Shown piece by piece: positions 8,422 to 17,203 of a stretch of 36,795 nucleotides of DNA. A program made the translations under genes and the position numbers. Source of the DNA: a bacterium (lineage in GTDB: Bacteria; Vulcanimicrobiota; Xenobia; Xenobiales; Xenobiaceae). The stretch lies in the NCBI GenBank assembly GCA_017458675.1, contig JAFTAM010000144.1, positions 1-36,795 of the forward strand, in the 5' to 3' direction. The notes under the pieces are model-generated. The model made no database searches. It saw only the letters and a program-made list of their open reading frames with translations, and had not been told where the DNA came from. Within the stretch, counting starts at the first letter, position 1. Each line of letters starts with the position of its first letter.

Positions 8422-10071
8422 CTAATAGTTGAAGCTGGAACCGCCTATGAATTCGCGCAGCAGCGAATTGGAGGGGATATCGTCGGGGAAGATGGGCACG
8501 AACATATCCAGGAAGCGCAGCAGCGCCTGGGCCTGAACACGGGCGGGATCGTTCTGGGGAACTTCCAGAAGGTAGCGCCAGGCGAAGGTTTTGAGCACCG
8601 CGGTTTCATAGACCAGCGAGGAGTTGAACATGACGTCGCAGTTCTCCTGGAAGGGGAATATGTTGTTCCTTTCGCCCCGGCGGACTTTGGGCCACATGGC
8701 GATGGTCTTGGCCGCCGAAGTGCCTCTGTAGCGGCGGTCGCGCACGATGCGGCGCAGCAGGCGGGTGTCGGAGGTGGGGATGCGGGTGTGTTCGTCTATG
8801 ACCAGCTGGGTGAGGGAGCTGACAAAGATGCGGAAGCGCGATTCCTCGGGCACGGAGTCGGCGATGGCCGGATTCAGGCCGTGGATGCCTTCAATTAAGA
8901 GCATTTGATTGGGGCCGAGCTGCAGAGGGGTAAATTTTTCGGGCGCGACTCTGGTTCCGGTGGAGAAATCGAAGTGAGGCGCCAGAATTTTGCCGCCGTC
9001 CACCAAAGTCTGCAGGTGTTCGCGCAGCAGGTCGACGTCGAGGGCCTCCAGGGATTCCAGGTCGAGGTTTTTGCGCTGTTCGGGAGTCATCAGGGAGCGG
9101 TCGGCATAGTAGTCGTCCAGGCTGATAGTAACAGGCTGAATGCCGGCGATGCTGAGCTGCACGCTGAGGCGTTTCAGGAAGGTGGTCTTGCTGGAGGAAG
9201 AGGGGCCGGCGATGCAGATCAGGCGCAGTTTGTCTCTGTTGGCCGCGATTTTATCGGCGATTTCGATGATCTTCTTTTCGTGCAGGCCTTCCTGCATTCT
9301 GATTATGTCATTAATTTTTCCGGTGAGGATCGATTCGTTGAGATCGCCCACGGTGGCCACGCCGATCATTTTGTTCCAGGCCCGGTTTTCGCGGTAGGTC
9401 TGCATCAGATGGGCGTTTCCGCTGGGTTTGACCTGCTTGCGGAATTGGAGGATGATGCCGCCGTCGTAGGGGATTATGCTGATGCCATTGCAGTATTTGG
9501 CGGAGGGGGCCATGGTGCCGTACTGGATGGCGTAAAAATTGTCGAGTTTGGCCAGAGGCACGCTGTTGTAAGGCCAGGCGTTGAGCAGCTTAATCATGGC
9601 GACGCCGTTATCCTTCAAAAGGACGCAGGCGGTTTCCACATTATAGAAGTTGCTGTTGAACTGCAGGTCCGCTTCAATGGCCTCGTGCACGGCCGCGTCA
9701 ATCTTTTCGGCCAGAGCCTCTATATCGAGATCGGGGAATTCGGAAGCGTTTAAAAGCTCATAATAATATCCCTGATTTAAAGACTGCCCCACCTGGAAGT
9801 GATAAGCGGGAAAGCGGGTGGCCATTATATATTCCAGCAGGAAAGAACTGGTTCTGTTGATTATCTGATGGCCTTCGCGGGTATTGCGGTGGACGGGACT
9901 GAGGTTTACCGGCACGGTCAGAGGCATGCTGAGGCCGACAATGGCCCCTCCGATCAGACCGCCTACGATATCAAGATCGTTTTCTGCGTGCAGAACTTCT
10001 TTAACGGTAGTTTGAGGAGCTATGCTGAAAATTTCGTTGTTGACAACTATATTGATATAATCTTCGGCCAT
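8422..10071 (-). CDS. TGS domain plus uridine kinase-like nucleoside kinase
   Basis: 549 residues. Residues about 1-65 look like a TGS domain, and the following part carries a stretch similar to the second additional domain of threonyl-tRNA synthetase (VGQSLNQGYYYEL). The C-terminal half is a P-loop kinase of the uridine kinase/phosphoribulokinase type, with Walker A GPSSSSKTTF near residue 290, SLDDYY (catalytic Asp region) near 325 and LLIEGIHGLNP near 400. This ThrRS-like plus uridine kinase fusion is known in Firmicutes and Thermotogae, where the best-studied member phosphorylates nucleosides. The tRNA-synthetase-like part has no catalytic core here. Its place just upstream of xdhA suggests a purine or nucleoside salvage role, but that is inferred from position. 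Ribosome site AAGGGAAAG is 3-4 bases before the ATG. Confidence 0.82.
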   Translation of the reverse strand: MAEDYINIVVNNEIFSIAPQTTVKEVLHAENDLDIVGGLIGGAIVGLSMPLTVPVNLSPVHRNTREGHQIINRTSSFLLEYIMATRFPAYHFQVGQSLNQGYYYELLNASEFPDLDIEALAEKIDAAVHEAIEADLQFNSNFYNVETACVLLKDNGVAMIKLLNAWPYNSVPLAKLDNFYAIQYGTMAPSAKYCNGISIIPYDGGIILQFRKQVKPSGNAHLMQTYRENRAWNKMIGVATVGDLNESILTGKINDIIRMQEGLHEKKIIEIADKIAANRDKLRLICIAGPSSSSKTTFLKRLSVQLSIAGIQPVTISLDDYYADRSLMTPEQRKNLDLESLEALDVDLLREHLQTLVDGGKILAPHFDFSTGTRVAPEKFTPLQLGPNQMLLIEGIHGLNPAIADSVPEESRFRIFVSSLTQLVIDEHTRIPTSDTRLLRRIVRDRRYRGTSAAKTIAMWPKVRRGERNNIFPFQENCDVMFNSSLVYETAVLKTFAWRYLLEVPQNDPARVQAQALLRFLDMFVPIFPDDIPSNSLLREFIGGSSFNY

Positions 10072-10530
10072 TTCTTTCCCTTTATTGCAAAAAAATAAAA
10101 TGTGCGGTTATACTGCCAAAAGGATATTTTTATTTTTAATAAGAGCAGTTCCTGCTTATAAGTGCATATTTACGCACTTTTAAAATGCAGAAGGCAAGGT
10201 ATATTTGTATGAATAACGGCGGCGGCCGCCGCCGGCAGCATCCAAAATAACCTCTTCCGGCGGCTCTGCGTCTGCTCTGCCGTACTGAGAAAAGCGAAGC
10301 ATTTCCCGGGCTCAGGCGAGGAAAATCTTCGCCGCGCCCGGAACGGCGGCTGAGGAACTTTTTAGAACTGCAGATGAAGAATTGATCGGAATCCAACTGA
10401 AGAATTGTTCAGAATAAAACGGAAAAAACTCTTTGGTACCGCAGTTGAGAAGAATTCTGAACGGAAGCATACGACTGCATGAATGACAGCGAATAAACGC
10501 TCAAAATGATAAAACCCTTGTACCCTTCGG
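10072..10530. other. Gene-free spacer with palindromes
   Basis: No convincing gene; the 86-codon minus-strand frame here is Arg-, Ser- and Cys-rich and unlike a protein. A hairpin AAGTGC...GCACTT lies at about 10159-10180, a perfect 18-base GC palindrome (CGGCGGCGG and its complement) at 10217-10234, and degenerate relatives of the short hairpin repeat near 10300-10345. The first hairpin may terminate the GT9 gene, whose stop lies at 10531, but the distance is long. Confidence 0.4.
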
Positions 10531-11790
10531 CTAAATGGACTTCGGACCGGGGTATTTATTCATCTGTTCAATGGCGGCGGCAACGACCTTTTCGACGCTG
10601 ACAGCTTTCAGGCAACCGCCGGTTTTGCAGAGGCTGTTTTTGCCGTTGGCCGGACAGACGCAGGGGCTGCAGAGCCAGTTTTCGTATATAATTTTAGTTC
10701 TGTCTCCCAGAGGGGCGAAGAGCTTGGGCGTTTCCGGGCCGTAAAGCACGACGCTGGGCAGACCGACGATGGGGGCCAGATGCGCCGGGCCGCTGTCGTT
10801 GGTAATTAAGAGACGGCAGCGTCTGTAGAGGGCCAGGAGCTGCGGAAGCGTGGTCTGTCCCGTAAAATCGCAGATCTGGCAGTCGGGAAGCTTGGAAGCC
10901 AGAGCCATGAAGCCCGCCCTTTCGTTCGCGGTGCCGGTCACGATGAAGGCGGTTTTGGGATTGTAAGCGCGCAGATAGGCTATAACCTGAGCATAGCGCT
11001 CCAGAGGCCATTTGCGCAGAGGCAGCATGTCGGAGCTGTTGGGATTGACGATAACCAGGTCTTGGCACGCGTTCAGATTGAGAAGGGCCAGCTTTCGCTC
11101 TATGCAGGCCTCGTCCTCCGGATCGGGCCGATAGCTGAATTCATAGGGAATCGGCTTTTCCGGGTCAAAGTCAGAGGGAGGAATCTGCGGGAAGGGCTCG
11201 TTATCGGGATCGGCAAAGAGGGCGCTGACCAGCGTCCAGTAAAAATGGGAAATGTGGCGGTGGGGAGTATATAAAACCTTATGAGTCAGGGTGCTGCCCC
11301 GATAAAGATGGGGAAGCTGATAAGGATGCATGCCGACTCTTATGCCTTTGGGACATATTAAAGCTCCCAGAATTGCCGAGACCCGGGAATATCCTTCAAA
11401 GTCCAGGACGCAGTCTATGCCGGCGCTTCTCAGGACCTGCAGGCTTTTCAGAGCGCTGCCGGCGAGGCTGACCGGAGTGGTCGGATCTATAGTCAGGCAA
11501 TGATCTGCGGGGGCGTTCTTCAGAGTCTGAAACAGCGCTTGGGCGATAGGAAAGCTCAGAAAATAAAGTTCGGCCTGCGGCAGCCTGCGCCTTAGCTCGG
11601 CTATGGCCGGCTGCGCCGGAACCGCCGCTCCCATTTCCGAAAGGTGGATTATGAGAATCTTAATCTTTTCTTTTTGGAGAAGCTGTCCGATTTCCGGGGC
11701 TTTTTTGTTTGTAAACAGACTGGCGGCGGCGCACATTGGAATTCCCGCCAGACAGTCCAGGGTGCGCATAGTGCTTATTTTCATGGCCAT
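10531..11790 (-). CDS. Glycosyltransferase family 9 (ADP-heptose:LPS heptosyltransferase-like)
   Basis: 419 residues. After a 40-residue N-terminal extension, the GT-B fold begins at KIKILIIHLSEMGA. It continues with VLDFEGYSRVSAILGAL (about 120-137), VIVNPNSSDMLPLRKWP (about 245, the nucleotide-sugar binding P-loop area) and LLITNDSGPAHLAPIVGLPSV near 335, the signature of family 9. A cluster of cysteines near the C-terminus (CSPCVCP...C...C) is also common in this family. It likely adds a heptose-type or other sugar to an envelope glycolipid at the inner face of the membrane, which is the main hint of an outer membrane. An AAGG site lies 3 bases before the first ATG, so the second ATG (11784) may be the true start. 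It stands alone, downstream of the TPR gene's terminator on the same strand. The sugar is unknown. Confidence 0.82.
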   Translation of the reverse strand: MAMKISTMRTLDCLAGIPMCAAASLFTNKKAPEIGQLLQKEKIKILIIHLSEMGAAVPAQPAIAELRRRLPQAELYFLSFPIAQALFQTLKNAPADHCLTIDPTTPVSLAGSALKSLQVLRSAGIDCVLDFEGYSRVSAILGALICPKGIRVGMHPYQLPHLYRGSTLTHKVLYTPHRHISHFYWTLVSALFADPDNEPFPQIPPSDFDPEKPIPYEFSYRPDPEDEACIERKLALLNLNACQDLVIVNPNSSDMLPLRKWPLERYAQVIAYLRAYNPKTAFIVTGTANERAGFMALASKLPDCQICDFTGQTTLPQLLALYRRCRLLITNDSGPAHLAPIVGLPSVVLYGPETPKLFAPLGDRTKIIYENWLCSPCVCPANGKNSLCKTGGCLKAVSVEKVVAAAIEQMNKYPGPKSI

Positions 11791-11927
11791 TACCTTAAAT
11801 CTTAATTATATTTATACCGTATTCGTACTGCAGCCTTATACTCCCTATGCTTGGGGAGCGGCTTGGCATAATGACATTGTCTGCAAAGAGCCTATCGGTC
11901 CGGCGGCCGGCGGCTATATATAAAACA

Positions 11928-11955
11928 ACCCCGCCTGTCAGCGGACAGACGGGGT
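11928..11955 (-). terminator. Terminator of the TPR protein gene
   Basis: The minus strand reads ACCCCGTCTGTC, a 4-nt loop and GACAGGCGGGGT, then TGTTTTATATA. The stem is 12 bp with one mismatch. It ends the 11982-14105 gene 27 bases past its stop. Confidence 0.85.
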
Positions 11956-11981
11956 CAGCGTTTTGCAATCTGCATTAAATA

Positions 11982-14105
11982 TCAGTTGTCGTAGCCGTAA
12001 TCTATAGCGCTGCCGTCGCCCAGCCAGCCGCTCTTATTTTCGGTGTTCGAGTACTGATCGGTTTTAGGCGGCATGCCTCCGGGCAGGCCGGCAAAGTAGC
12101 GGGGACGCGAACTCTGCTTGGGCTGGTAGCCGAGATAGGACGGATCCTGCTCATCTTCAAGCGAAACGTTGCTTTCCAGCTCCTGAACTCCGTAATCTAT
12201 CTGTTCGATCGCTTCCGGTCCCAGTTGGATGACCAGCTTTTCGATGAGCTTACGGATGGTGGGGGTGGCCAGATTCAGAGGATCTAAAGTTATAAATCTC
12301 TTATACTGCCTGTAGGCCTCGCGCTGGTCCTTGCGCTTATCGGCCAGCATGCCCAGGCCGCAGACGGCGGTGGCGTTCATGGCGTCGTATTTGATGGCCT
12401 GACGGTAAGCGTGCTCGGCTTCGTCGGTAATGCGCATCAACACGCAGGCGTCGCCCAAAAGGCACCAAAGCGAGGAGGAGGCGGGAGCGCAGCCGGTCTG
12501 ATGTTCGGCGGACTCCTTAACCTCGCCTATAAGTTTGAAGGCCTCCTGTGAGCGTTTGTGGAGGATCAGCAGCTTGGCTTTGCGGAAGACGCACTGAATG
12601 GAGTCTGGATACAAGGCGCAGATCTCGTCCATCGTCTGCAGAGCCTTTTCATATTCCTGCAGTTTCATGTAAGAGGTAGCCAGGGCCACGGATAAGCTGG
12701 TGTGGACTTCTTCGGTGGCATAATTGCAGGAAAGTCCGTTTTGAGCCGATTCTATGGCTTTGTCCCAGTTGGAATGGCGCACCCAGTATTCGGCCATGCC
12801 CAAGTGGCATTTGGCGTTTCGGGGAGACTGAGCTACCGATTTCAGATAGACCTGCTCGGCTTCTTCAATCTGTCCGGTGGCTTCCAGTATGGGAGCGATA
12901 AACTGAGCGTTGGCGTCCTCTTCGCGCAGATAAATATTTAAGGCTTCGTCATAGTATCCGAGTTTGAAATACAGCTCGGCCAGAGACTTCTCAATGGCTC
13001 GCCGAATCGACTTCTGCTCGTTGGGATCGTCAATGATGTCGCGATAATATTCTATCGCCTCCTGAGAGCGTCCGCAGCGGACGTATAAACGTCCCAGTTC
13101 CCAGAGAGCCTGGGCGTTTTTGGAGTCGGCCGAGAGAGCGTCCTTCAAAGTTTCGATAGCGTCCTCAAAGTGACCGGCCTGAATCTGCAGCGTGCCCAGC
13201 AGGTTCCAGTTTCTCTGGACGGTGCGATCCATGGAAACGGCTTCTTTCAATTCGGCAATGAAGCTTTCGCAGAGAGAATGCCAGCGCTGCTGCATTCCGC
13301 GCTGAGCATAAACGCGCAGGAGCTCGACCTTCCAGGCGCTGGCGTTGCGGTGATCTGGGTTGGTCTTTATGGCCTGTTCGTAAGCGCCCTGAGATTCGGT
13401 GTAATTTTTGGTTCTGTAGGCTAAGCGGGCGGCGGTTTCCAGCAGACCTGCGTTAGTCATGTTTTTGGAGAGAGCTTTGGCTACCAGGCGCAGGCCCATC
13501 TGCTGAAGCTCAAGGCGCTGCTCGGGAGTTAAGCCTTTGCCCAGCATTTCTTCATAGAAGGCTGCTCCTAAGGGCGCTTCTTCATTGGCTCTCAGTTCCA
13601 CAAGCTTACTGTAATAATGTTCGGCTGTAGGCAGGTCGAAAGCGCGGGCAGAGGTCTGAGCCAGTCTGCGGACGGAATCCGGATCGTCAGGCTGCTGGTC
13701 TATGACCCATTTTCTCCAGGTCTGAGCTTTGGCGTATGCTCCCTTGCCCTCCATAACATCGGCCAGCTTAACGGCAAAATAGACGCTGGGACAGGCGTCC
13801 ATCGCTTGTTCCAGAGCGGTCTGCAGAGCGGAAGCATCTTCCATTTTGCGCAGGATCTGGGTTTTGCGTTTATGTAATTCCGGATCTTTGGGGGATTGCA
13901 GTAAGGACTGATTGATCTCTTCAAGCGCTTCGTCGAGAGGTTCGTTAATGTCTCCGTACAGCGGCTTGCCGAATTTATCTTCCTTTTTTGCGGAAGATTT
14001 TACAGAGGATTGCTGCTTGCGTACTAGCCCGCCCCCCTGATCAGCTTTATCTTTACCGGGCATGGCCGGTTTGAATTGCTTGCTGGAACCGAATTTTGGT
14101 GTCAT
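11982..14105 (-). CDS. Large cytoplasmic tetratricopeptide-repeat protein
   Basis: 707 residues with no signal peptide or membrane segment. The first 60 residues are Lys-, Ser- and Gln-rich and probably disordered. Residues about 60-610 are helical repeats with typical TPR phrasing: NWNLLGTLQIQAGHFEDAIETL (near 300), ALWELGRLYVRCGRSQEAIEYY (near 335), SLAELYFKLGYYDEALNIYL (near 375), CHLGMAEYWVRHSNWDKAIES (near 435) and AEHAYRQAIKYDAMNATAVCGLG (near 570). The final 70 residues are low-complexity, Pro-, Gly- and Tyr-rich, ending in DYGYDN. It is probably a scaffold or adaptor. It is divergent from the PASTA kinase gene across a 393-base spacer, so it could be a kinase partner or substrate, but nothing in the sequence proves this. 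Start choice is supported by GAGGAGA 7 bases before the ATG. Confidence 0.85.
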   Translation of the reverse strand: MTPKFGSSKQFKPAMPGKDKADQGGGLVRKQQSSVKSSAKKEDKFGKPLYGDINEPLDEALEEINQSLLQSPKDPELHKRKTQILRKMEDASALQTALEQAMDACPSVYFAVKLADVMEGKGAYAKAQTWRKWVIDQQPDDPDSVRRLAQTSARAFDLPTAEHYYSKLVELRANEEAPLGAAFYEEMLGKGLTPEQRLELQQMGLRLVAKALSKNMTNAGLLETAARLAYRTKNYTESQGAYEQAIKTNPDHRNASAWKVELLRVYAQRGMQQRWHSLCESFIAELKEAVSMDRTVQRNWNLLGTLQIQAGHFEDAIETLKDALSADSKNAQALWELGRLYVRCGRSQEAIEYYRDIIDDPNEQKSIRRAIEKSLAELYFKLGYYDEALNIYLREEDANAQFIAPILEATGQIEEAEQVYLKSVAQSPRNAKCHLGMAEYWVRHSNWDKAIESAQNGLSCNYATEEVHTSLSVALATSYMKLQEYEKALQTMDEICALYPDSIQCVFRKAKLLILHKRSQEAFKLIGEVKESAEHQTGCAPASSSLWCLLGDACVLMRITDEAEHAYRQAIKYDAMNATAVCGLGMLADKRKDQREAYRQYKRFITLDPLNLATPTIRKLIEKLVIQLGPEAIEQIDYGVQELESNVSLEDEQDPSYLGYQPKQSSRPRYFAGLPGGMPPKTDQYSNTENKSGWLGDGSAIDYGYDN

Positions 14106-14120
14106 GGCCTATTCTCCTCA

Positions 14121-14142
14121 CAAGCGGGAGCTCATCCGCTTG
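14121..14142 (-). promoter_or_regulatory. Hairpin abutting the ribosome site of the TPR gene
   Basis: CAAGCGG (14121-14127) and CCGCTTG (14136-14142) form a 7-bp stem with an 8-nt loop. It ends one base from the GAGGAGA Shine-Dalgarno (14113-14119) of the TPR gene and would lie in its leader. Confidence 0.45.
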
Positions 14143-14498
14143 GGGTCATTTTTACTTAGAAATGAATTGAATTTGCTTCAATTTATAAAAAGCTATAAAG
14201 AAGCATAAATATATTTCTGTATAGTTTATTACTTTCCTACTTATATGATGAGTAAAAAGAAACTTAAATAATTTAAGCGCCGCGGCGCCCGGCTTAAGCG
14301 GGCTTGTCAGCCGGAATTATTCTTCTCCGGCCTTCTTTTAAGCTTGCGCGTCCCTGTCCGAACGGCGCGGGCTCGCTTTCGCCGCGCGAAGATGCGCCGG
14401 GCTGCCGCTGATTAGACGTTCTTTTTCTGTCCGGCGGCGCGTTCAAAGCCTTTAAGTTAAAAAGGAAAGAAGGTCCGAGTAGGAAAAGCATAACGGTT
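14143..14498. other. Divergent intergenic region between TPR and kinase genes
   Basis: Bases 14150-14280 are strongly AT-rich and are the likely promoter zone for the TPR gene. Bases 14280-14440 are GC-rich with a GCTTAAGC-centred palindrome near 14290-14302. No small gene with a good ribosome site is seen, and I cannot fix a promoter for the kinase. Confidence 0.4.
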
Positions 14499-16982
14499 AT
14501 GATTGGTAAAACTGTAGCCGGACGTTATAAAGTCATGTCTTTGCTGGGTACGGGAGGCATGGCTAAAGTTTATAGGGCCGAGGATCTCAATTTGGGACGC
14601 GAAGTGGCCTTGAAGATGCTTTCCGACAGCGCGGCGGGCAACGCCGAGTTCAGAGAGCGGTTCCGCAGGGAGGCCAAGGCCAGCGCGGCCCTGACGCATC
14701 CTAACATCGTGCAGGTCTATGACTTTTTTGAGTCCGATGACGGTGTTTTTATAGTAATGGAGCTTGTAAATGGCTGCGATATCCGGGCGCTTCTGCATAA
14801 GGGGCGATTCGCCGCGGCCGAAGCCGTCCGCATAACCGCCGATGTTTTGTCAGCCTTGGACTTTGCCCACTGCAGAGGAATAGTGCACCGCGATATTTCC
14901 TCCCGCAACGTGATGCTGGCCGACGACGGCACGGTAAAGGTGTCCGATTTCGGCATCGCCATGATTGTGGGCGAGCGGACTCTGACCAAGACCGGCGAGC
15001 TCATAGGTTCGGTTCAGTATATCGCTCCGGAACAGGCCAACGGCGGCGAAGCCACCTATAAAGCGGATATTTATTCCGCAGGCGTGCTTCTCTATGAGAT
15101 GCTGACAGGAAGGCTGCCTTACATCTCCGACAATGTTGTCAAGCTGGCTCTCATGCATGTGCAGAATCCCGTCCCCGTGCCTTCGCTCCAGGAACCTTCC
15201 GTTCCGGCTTTTCTGGATGAAATTGTCGGCAGAGCTATGGCCAAAAGACCGGAGGATCGTTTCGCTTCGGCCGAAGCCATGGCTAAGGCATTGAGAAGCG
15301 GACTGTCAGGAAACAGGTTCGGCGGTTTTACTCTGTCCGGAACGGCGGGACAGGCGGACGCTGCTGCGGAGAAGAGCGCGCCGGACCCGGAGACGGAGCG
15401 CACCCTGCTGCGCCCGCAGATACCGCACGCCTTGAAGCGCATGAACGCCGACGCCGTCGAAGTCTCCGGCGGAGAAGGCTTCAGCTATACCGGCGAAAGC
15501 ACCGTAGACGTAGTCGATATCAGCGCCGCTGACGACGGCGAATATGACGGCTGTGAGGATTATGAGAACGGCGAATATGAGGAATTCCCCGAGGACGGAG
15601 AGATCCCGGCGGAAGGCTATGAGTACGGAGAGGAGACCGAGGAGCTTCCGCCCGAAGATATGGGCGGCTCCCTGGCTTACGGAGGCTTAAAGCTGCTGAT
15701 TATTACCGCGGCCGTAATACTGCTGGCCTTTGCCGGAGGCGTATATTGGGTGACGGCTAAAGGGCCGGGAGAGGTTACCGTGCCCAATTTTATCGGTCAG
15801 CGTCTGGAAGAGGCCAGAGCGGCCGCCGAGTCCAGCGGACTGAGACTGGAAGTCAAGCAGCAGAAGTTTGCAGAAGGAGTCGCTCCCAGCTCGATTCTGT
15901 CTCAGGATCCGCAGGGAGGCTCGGCCATAGCCGACGGCAGCGTAGTGTGGGTAGATATCAGCGTAGGGCGCGAATATATTTCCCTTCCCGACCTCAGCGG
16001 CTTCAGCGAAGAGAGGGCCTGCCGCGAACTCAACGATCTGGGACTGAATTTTACAGTTATTCTCAAGGAAAATAAGGAAATTGCCGCAGGAGCGGTTCTG
16101 GGACAGGAACCGGAGGCGGGGACAAGCCTTGCCGTCGGCTCTGAGGTCACTCTGTATGTAAGCAAAGGAGACTTGGGCATAACCCTTCCCGACGTCAGCG
16201 GCAAGGAGGCCAAGAGCGCCGAGGCCGAGCTTCAGAAATTAGGCTTGAAGGCGGTAATTAAGCCTATCCCCGCCGTCCCGGGCTCTAAACCCGGCTGCGT
16301 GGCCTCCCAGAGCCCGGCCGCCGGCTCCAAAATGCAGAAGGGTCAGGCGGTGATTCTGGATATTTACGGTCAGGTCGGCGCCGCCCAGGCAGCTCCCAAT
16401 TTTGTTGGCAGAAGTCTGGGAGAAGCGGAAAATACCGCGAAAAAGCTGGGACTGATCCTGACGGTTGAAGGAGACAAAGAATCGGGCGCTTCCGTAACTT
16501 CTCAGAGCGTAAGTCCGGGTACGATTATTTCGGACGGAAAACTGACCGTGGTTTGTACCGTGAAAATTTATGTGCCCAATGTCTGCGGCGCTAATTTGGA
16601 AAGCGCCGTACAGACGCTGAATCAGGCAGGTTTAAAGCTGGGAGGAATCACAACCGTTTCCGGAGGAACGCCCGGAACCGTCGTGGAGCAGAATCCCGGA
16701 GCGGGCGAGGCGGCGGTAAAGGGGACGGAGATAAATCTGGCCGTCGCCGGCAGCGCGCCGCAGACTGCGCCAGCCGAGGCGAGCAATGGATCCGGCGGAG
16801 GACAGGCGGAGGTCAGGGGACGGGAAAAAGCGCCTTCAGCAGGCGCAGACAGTCCTCCCTCGGTTCAGGAATCCGTTCCCGTGCCCGCTCCTTCTGCGGT
16901 AAGGGCGCCGGCCGAATCCGCTCCTGAAAAGAATGAAGCGGCGGAGGAGAACGATCCTTATATCCCCGGCGATTTGCCTTAA
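14499..16982 (+). CDS. prkC: Membrane Ser/Thr (Hanks-type) protein kinase with five PASTA domains
   Basis: 827 residues. The kinase domain (about 10-272) has the Gly loop LGTGGMAKVY, VALK Lys39, an alpha-C Glu in FRREAKAS, HRDISSRN (130-137), SDFG Asp150, the activation segment TLTKTGELIGSVQYIAPEQ and the DIYSAGVLLYEMLTG helix. An acidic, Tyr-rich linker (about 335-390) leads to one membrane helix (394-418). Five PASTA domains follow outside the cell, starting near 424, 490, 560, 630 and 687, then a Pro/Ala/Ser-rich tail. PASTA domains of this family bind muropeptides or lipid II, so the protein probably couples wall state to phosphorylation. The usual HRDxKPxN lysine is replaced by Ser134, giving a loop like tyrosine kinases. 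It heads a plus-strand cluster with a second PASTA protein and rpe; no PP2C phosphatase gene is in view. An AGGA site lies 14 bases before the ATG, rather far. Confidence 0.93.
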   Translation: MIGKTVAGRYKVMSLLGTGGMAKVYRAEDLNLGREVALKMLSDSAAGNAEFRERFRREAKASAALTHPNIVQVYDFFESDDGVFIVMELVNGCDIRALLHKGRFAAAEAVRITADVLSALDFAHCRGIVHRDISSRNVMLADDGTVKVSDFGIAMIVGERTLTKTGELIGSVQYIAPEQANGGEATYKADIYSAGVLLYEMLTGRLPYISDNVVKLALMHVQNPVPVPSLQEPSVPAFLDEIVGRAMAKRPEDRFASAEAMAKALRSGLSGNRFGGFTLSGTAGQADAAAEKSAPDPETERTLLRPQIPHALKRMNADAVEVSGGEGFSYTGESTVDVVDISAADDGEYDGCEDYENGEYEEFPEDGEIPAEGYEYGEETEELPPEDMGGSLAYGGLKLLIITAAVILLAFAGGVYWVTAKGPGEVTVPNFIGQRLEEARAAAESSGLRLEVKQQKFAEGVAPSSILSQDPQGGSAIADGSVVWVDISVGREYISLPDLSGFSEERACRELNDLGLNFTVILKENKEIAAGAVLGQEPEAGTSLAVGSEVTLYVSKGDLGITLPDVSGKEAKSAEAELQKLGLKAVIKPIPAVPGSKPGCVASQSPAAGSKMQKGQAVILDIYGQVGAAQAAPNFVGRSLGEAENTAKKLGLILTVEGDKESGASVTSQSVSPGTIISDGKLTVVCTVKIYVPNVCGANLESAVQTLNQAGLKLGGITTVSGGTPGTVVEQNPGAGEAAVKGTEINLAVAGSAPQTAPAEASNGSGGGQAEVRGREKAPSAGADSPPSVQESVPVPAPSAVRAPAESAPEKNEAAEENDPYIPGDLP

Positions 16983-17007
16983 CGGAGGAGCAGATCTCCG
17001 CTTATTA

Positions 17008-17029
17008 AGATTCTTCGCTCAGAATGATG
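17008..17029. repeat. Short dispersed hairpin repeat, deleted copy
   Basis: AGATTCTTCGC joined directly to TCAGAATGATGA; about five central bases of the family core are missing. It lies in the 220-base spacer after the kinase gene, which otherwise holds no gene. Confidence 0.65.
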
Positions 17030-17106
17030 AGCCCGTTTTGTTATTCTGAAATGCGGCGAAGGTTATGCAGAAGCAAAACGGTATATATTTTTTGTCTTTA
17101 TTTTTG

Positions 17107-17112
17107 TATAAT
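17107..17112 (+). promoter_or_regulatory. Candidate -10 box upstream of the PASTA protein gene
   Basis: TATAAT preceded by TG in a T-rich stretch, about 90 bases before the ATG. No good -35 hexamer is seen at 16-18 bases, so this is tentative. Confidence 0.3.
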
Positions 17113-17203
17113 ACAAGACGTTATTTTTTCGCAGGGCCGTACTCTGAGCGGGTGCGCCGGCCAAAAACGATTTTAGGAAATTTTGGACAGAGGAATTTTC
17201 GAG

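Noticed and set aside
8905..9753. 282-codon plus-strand frame opposite the nucleoside kinase-like gene
   Set aside because: Antisense to a gene with clear kinase motifs; composition rich in Gly, Val and Gln without motifs.
10136..10396. 86-codon minus-strand frame in the 10 kb spacer
   Set aside because: Arg-, Ser- and Cys-rich, covers palindromes, no ribosome site.
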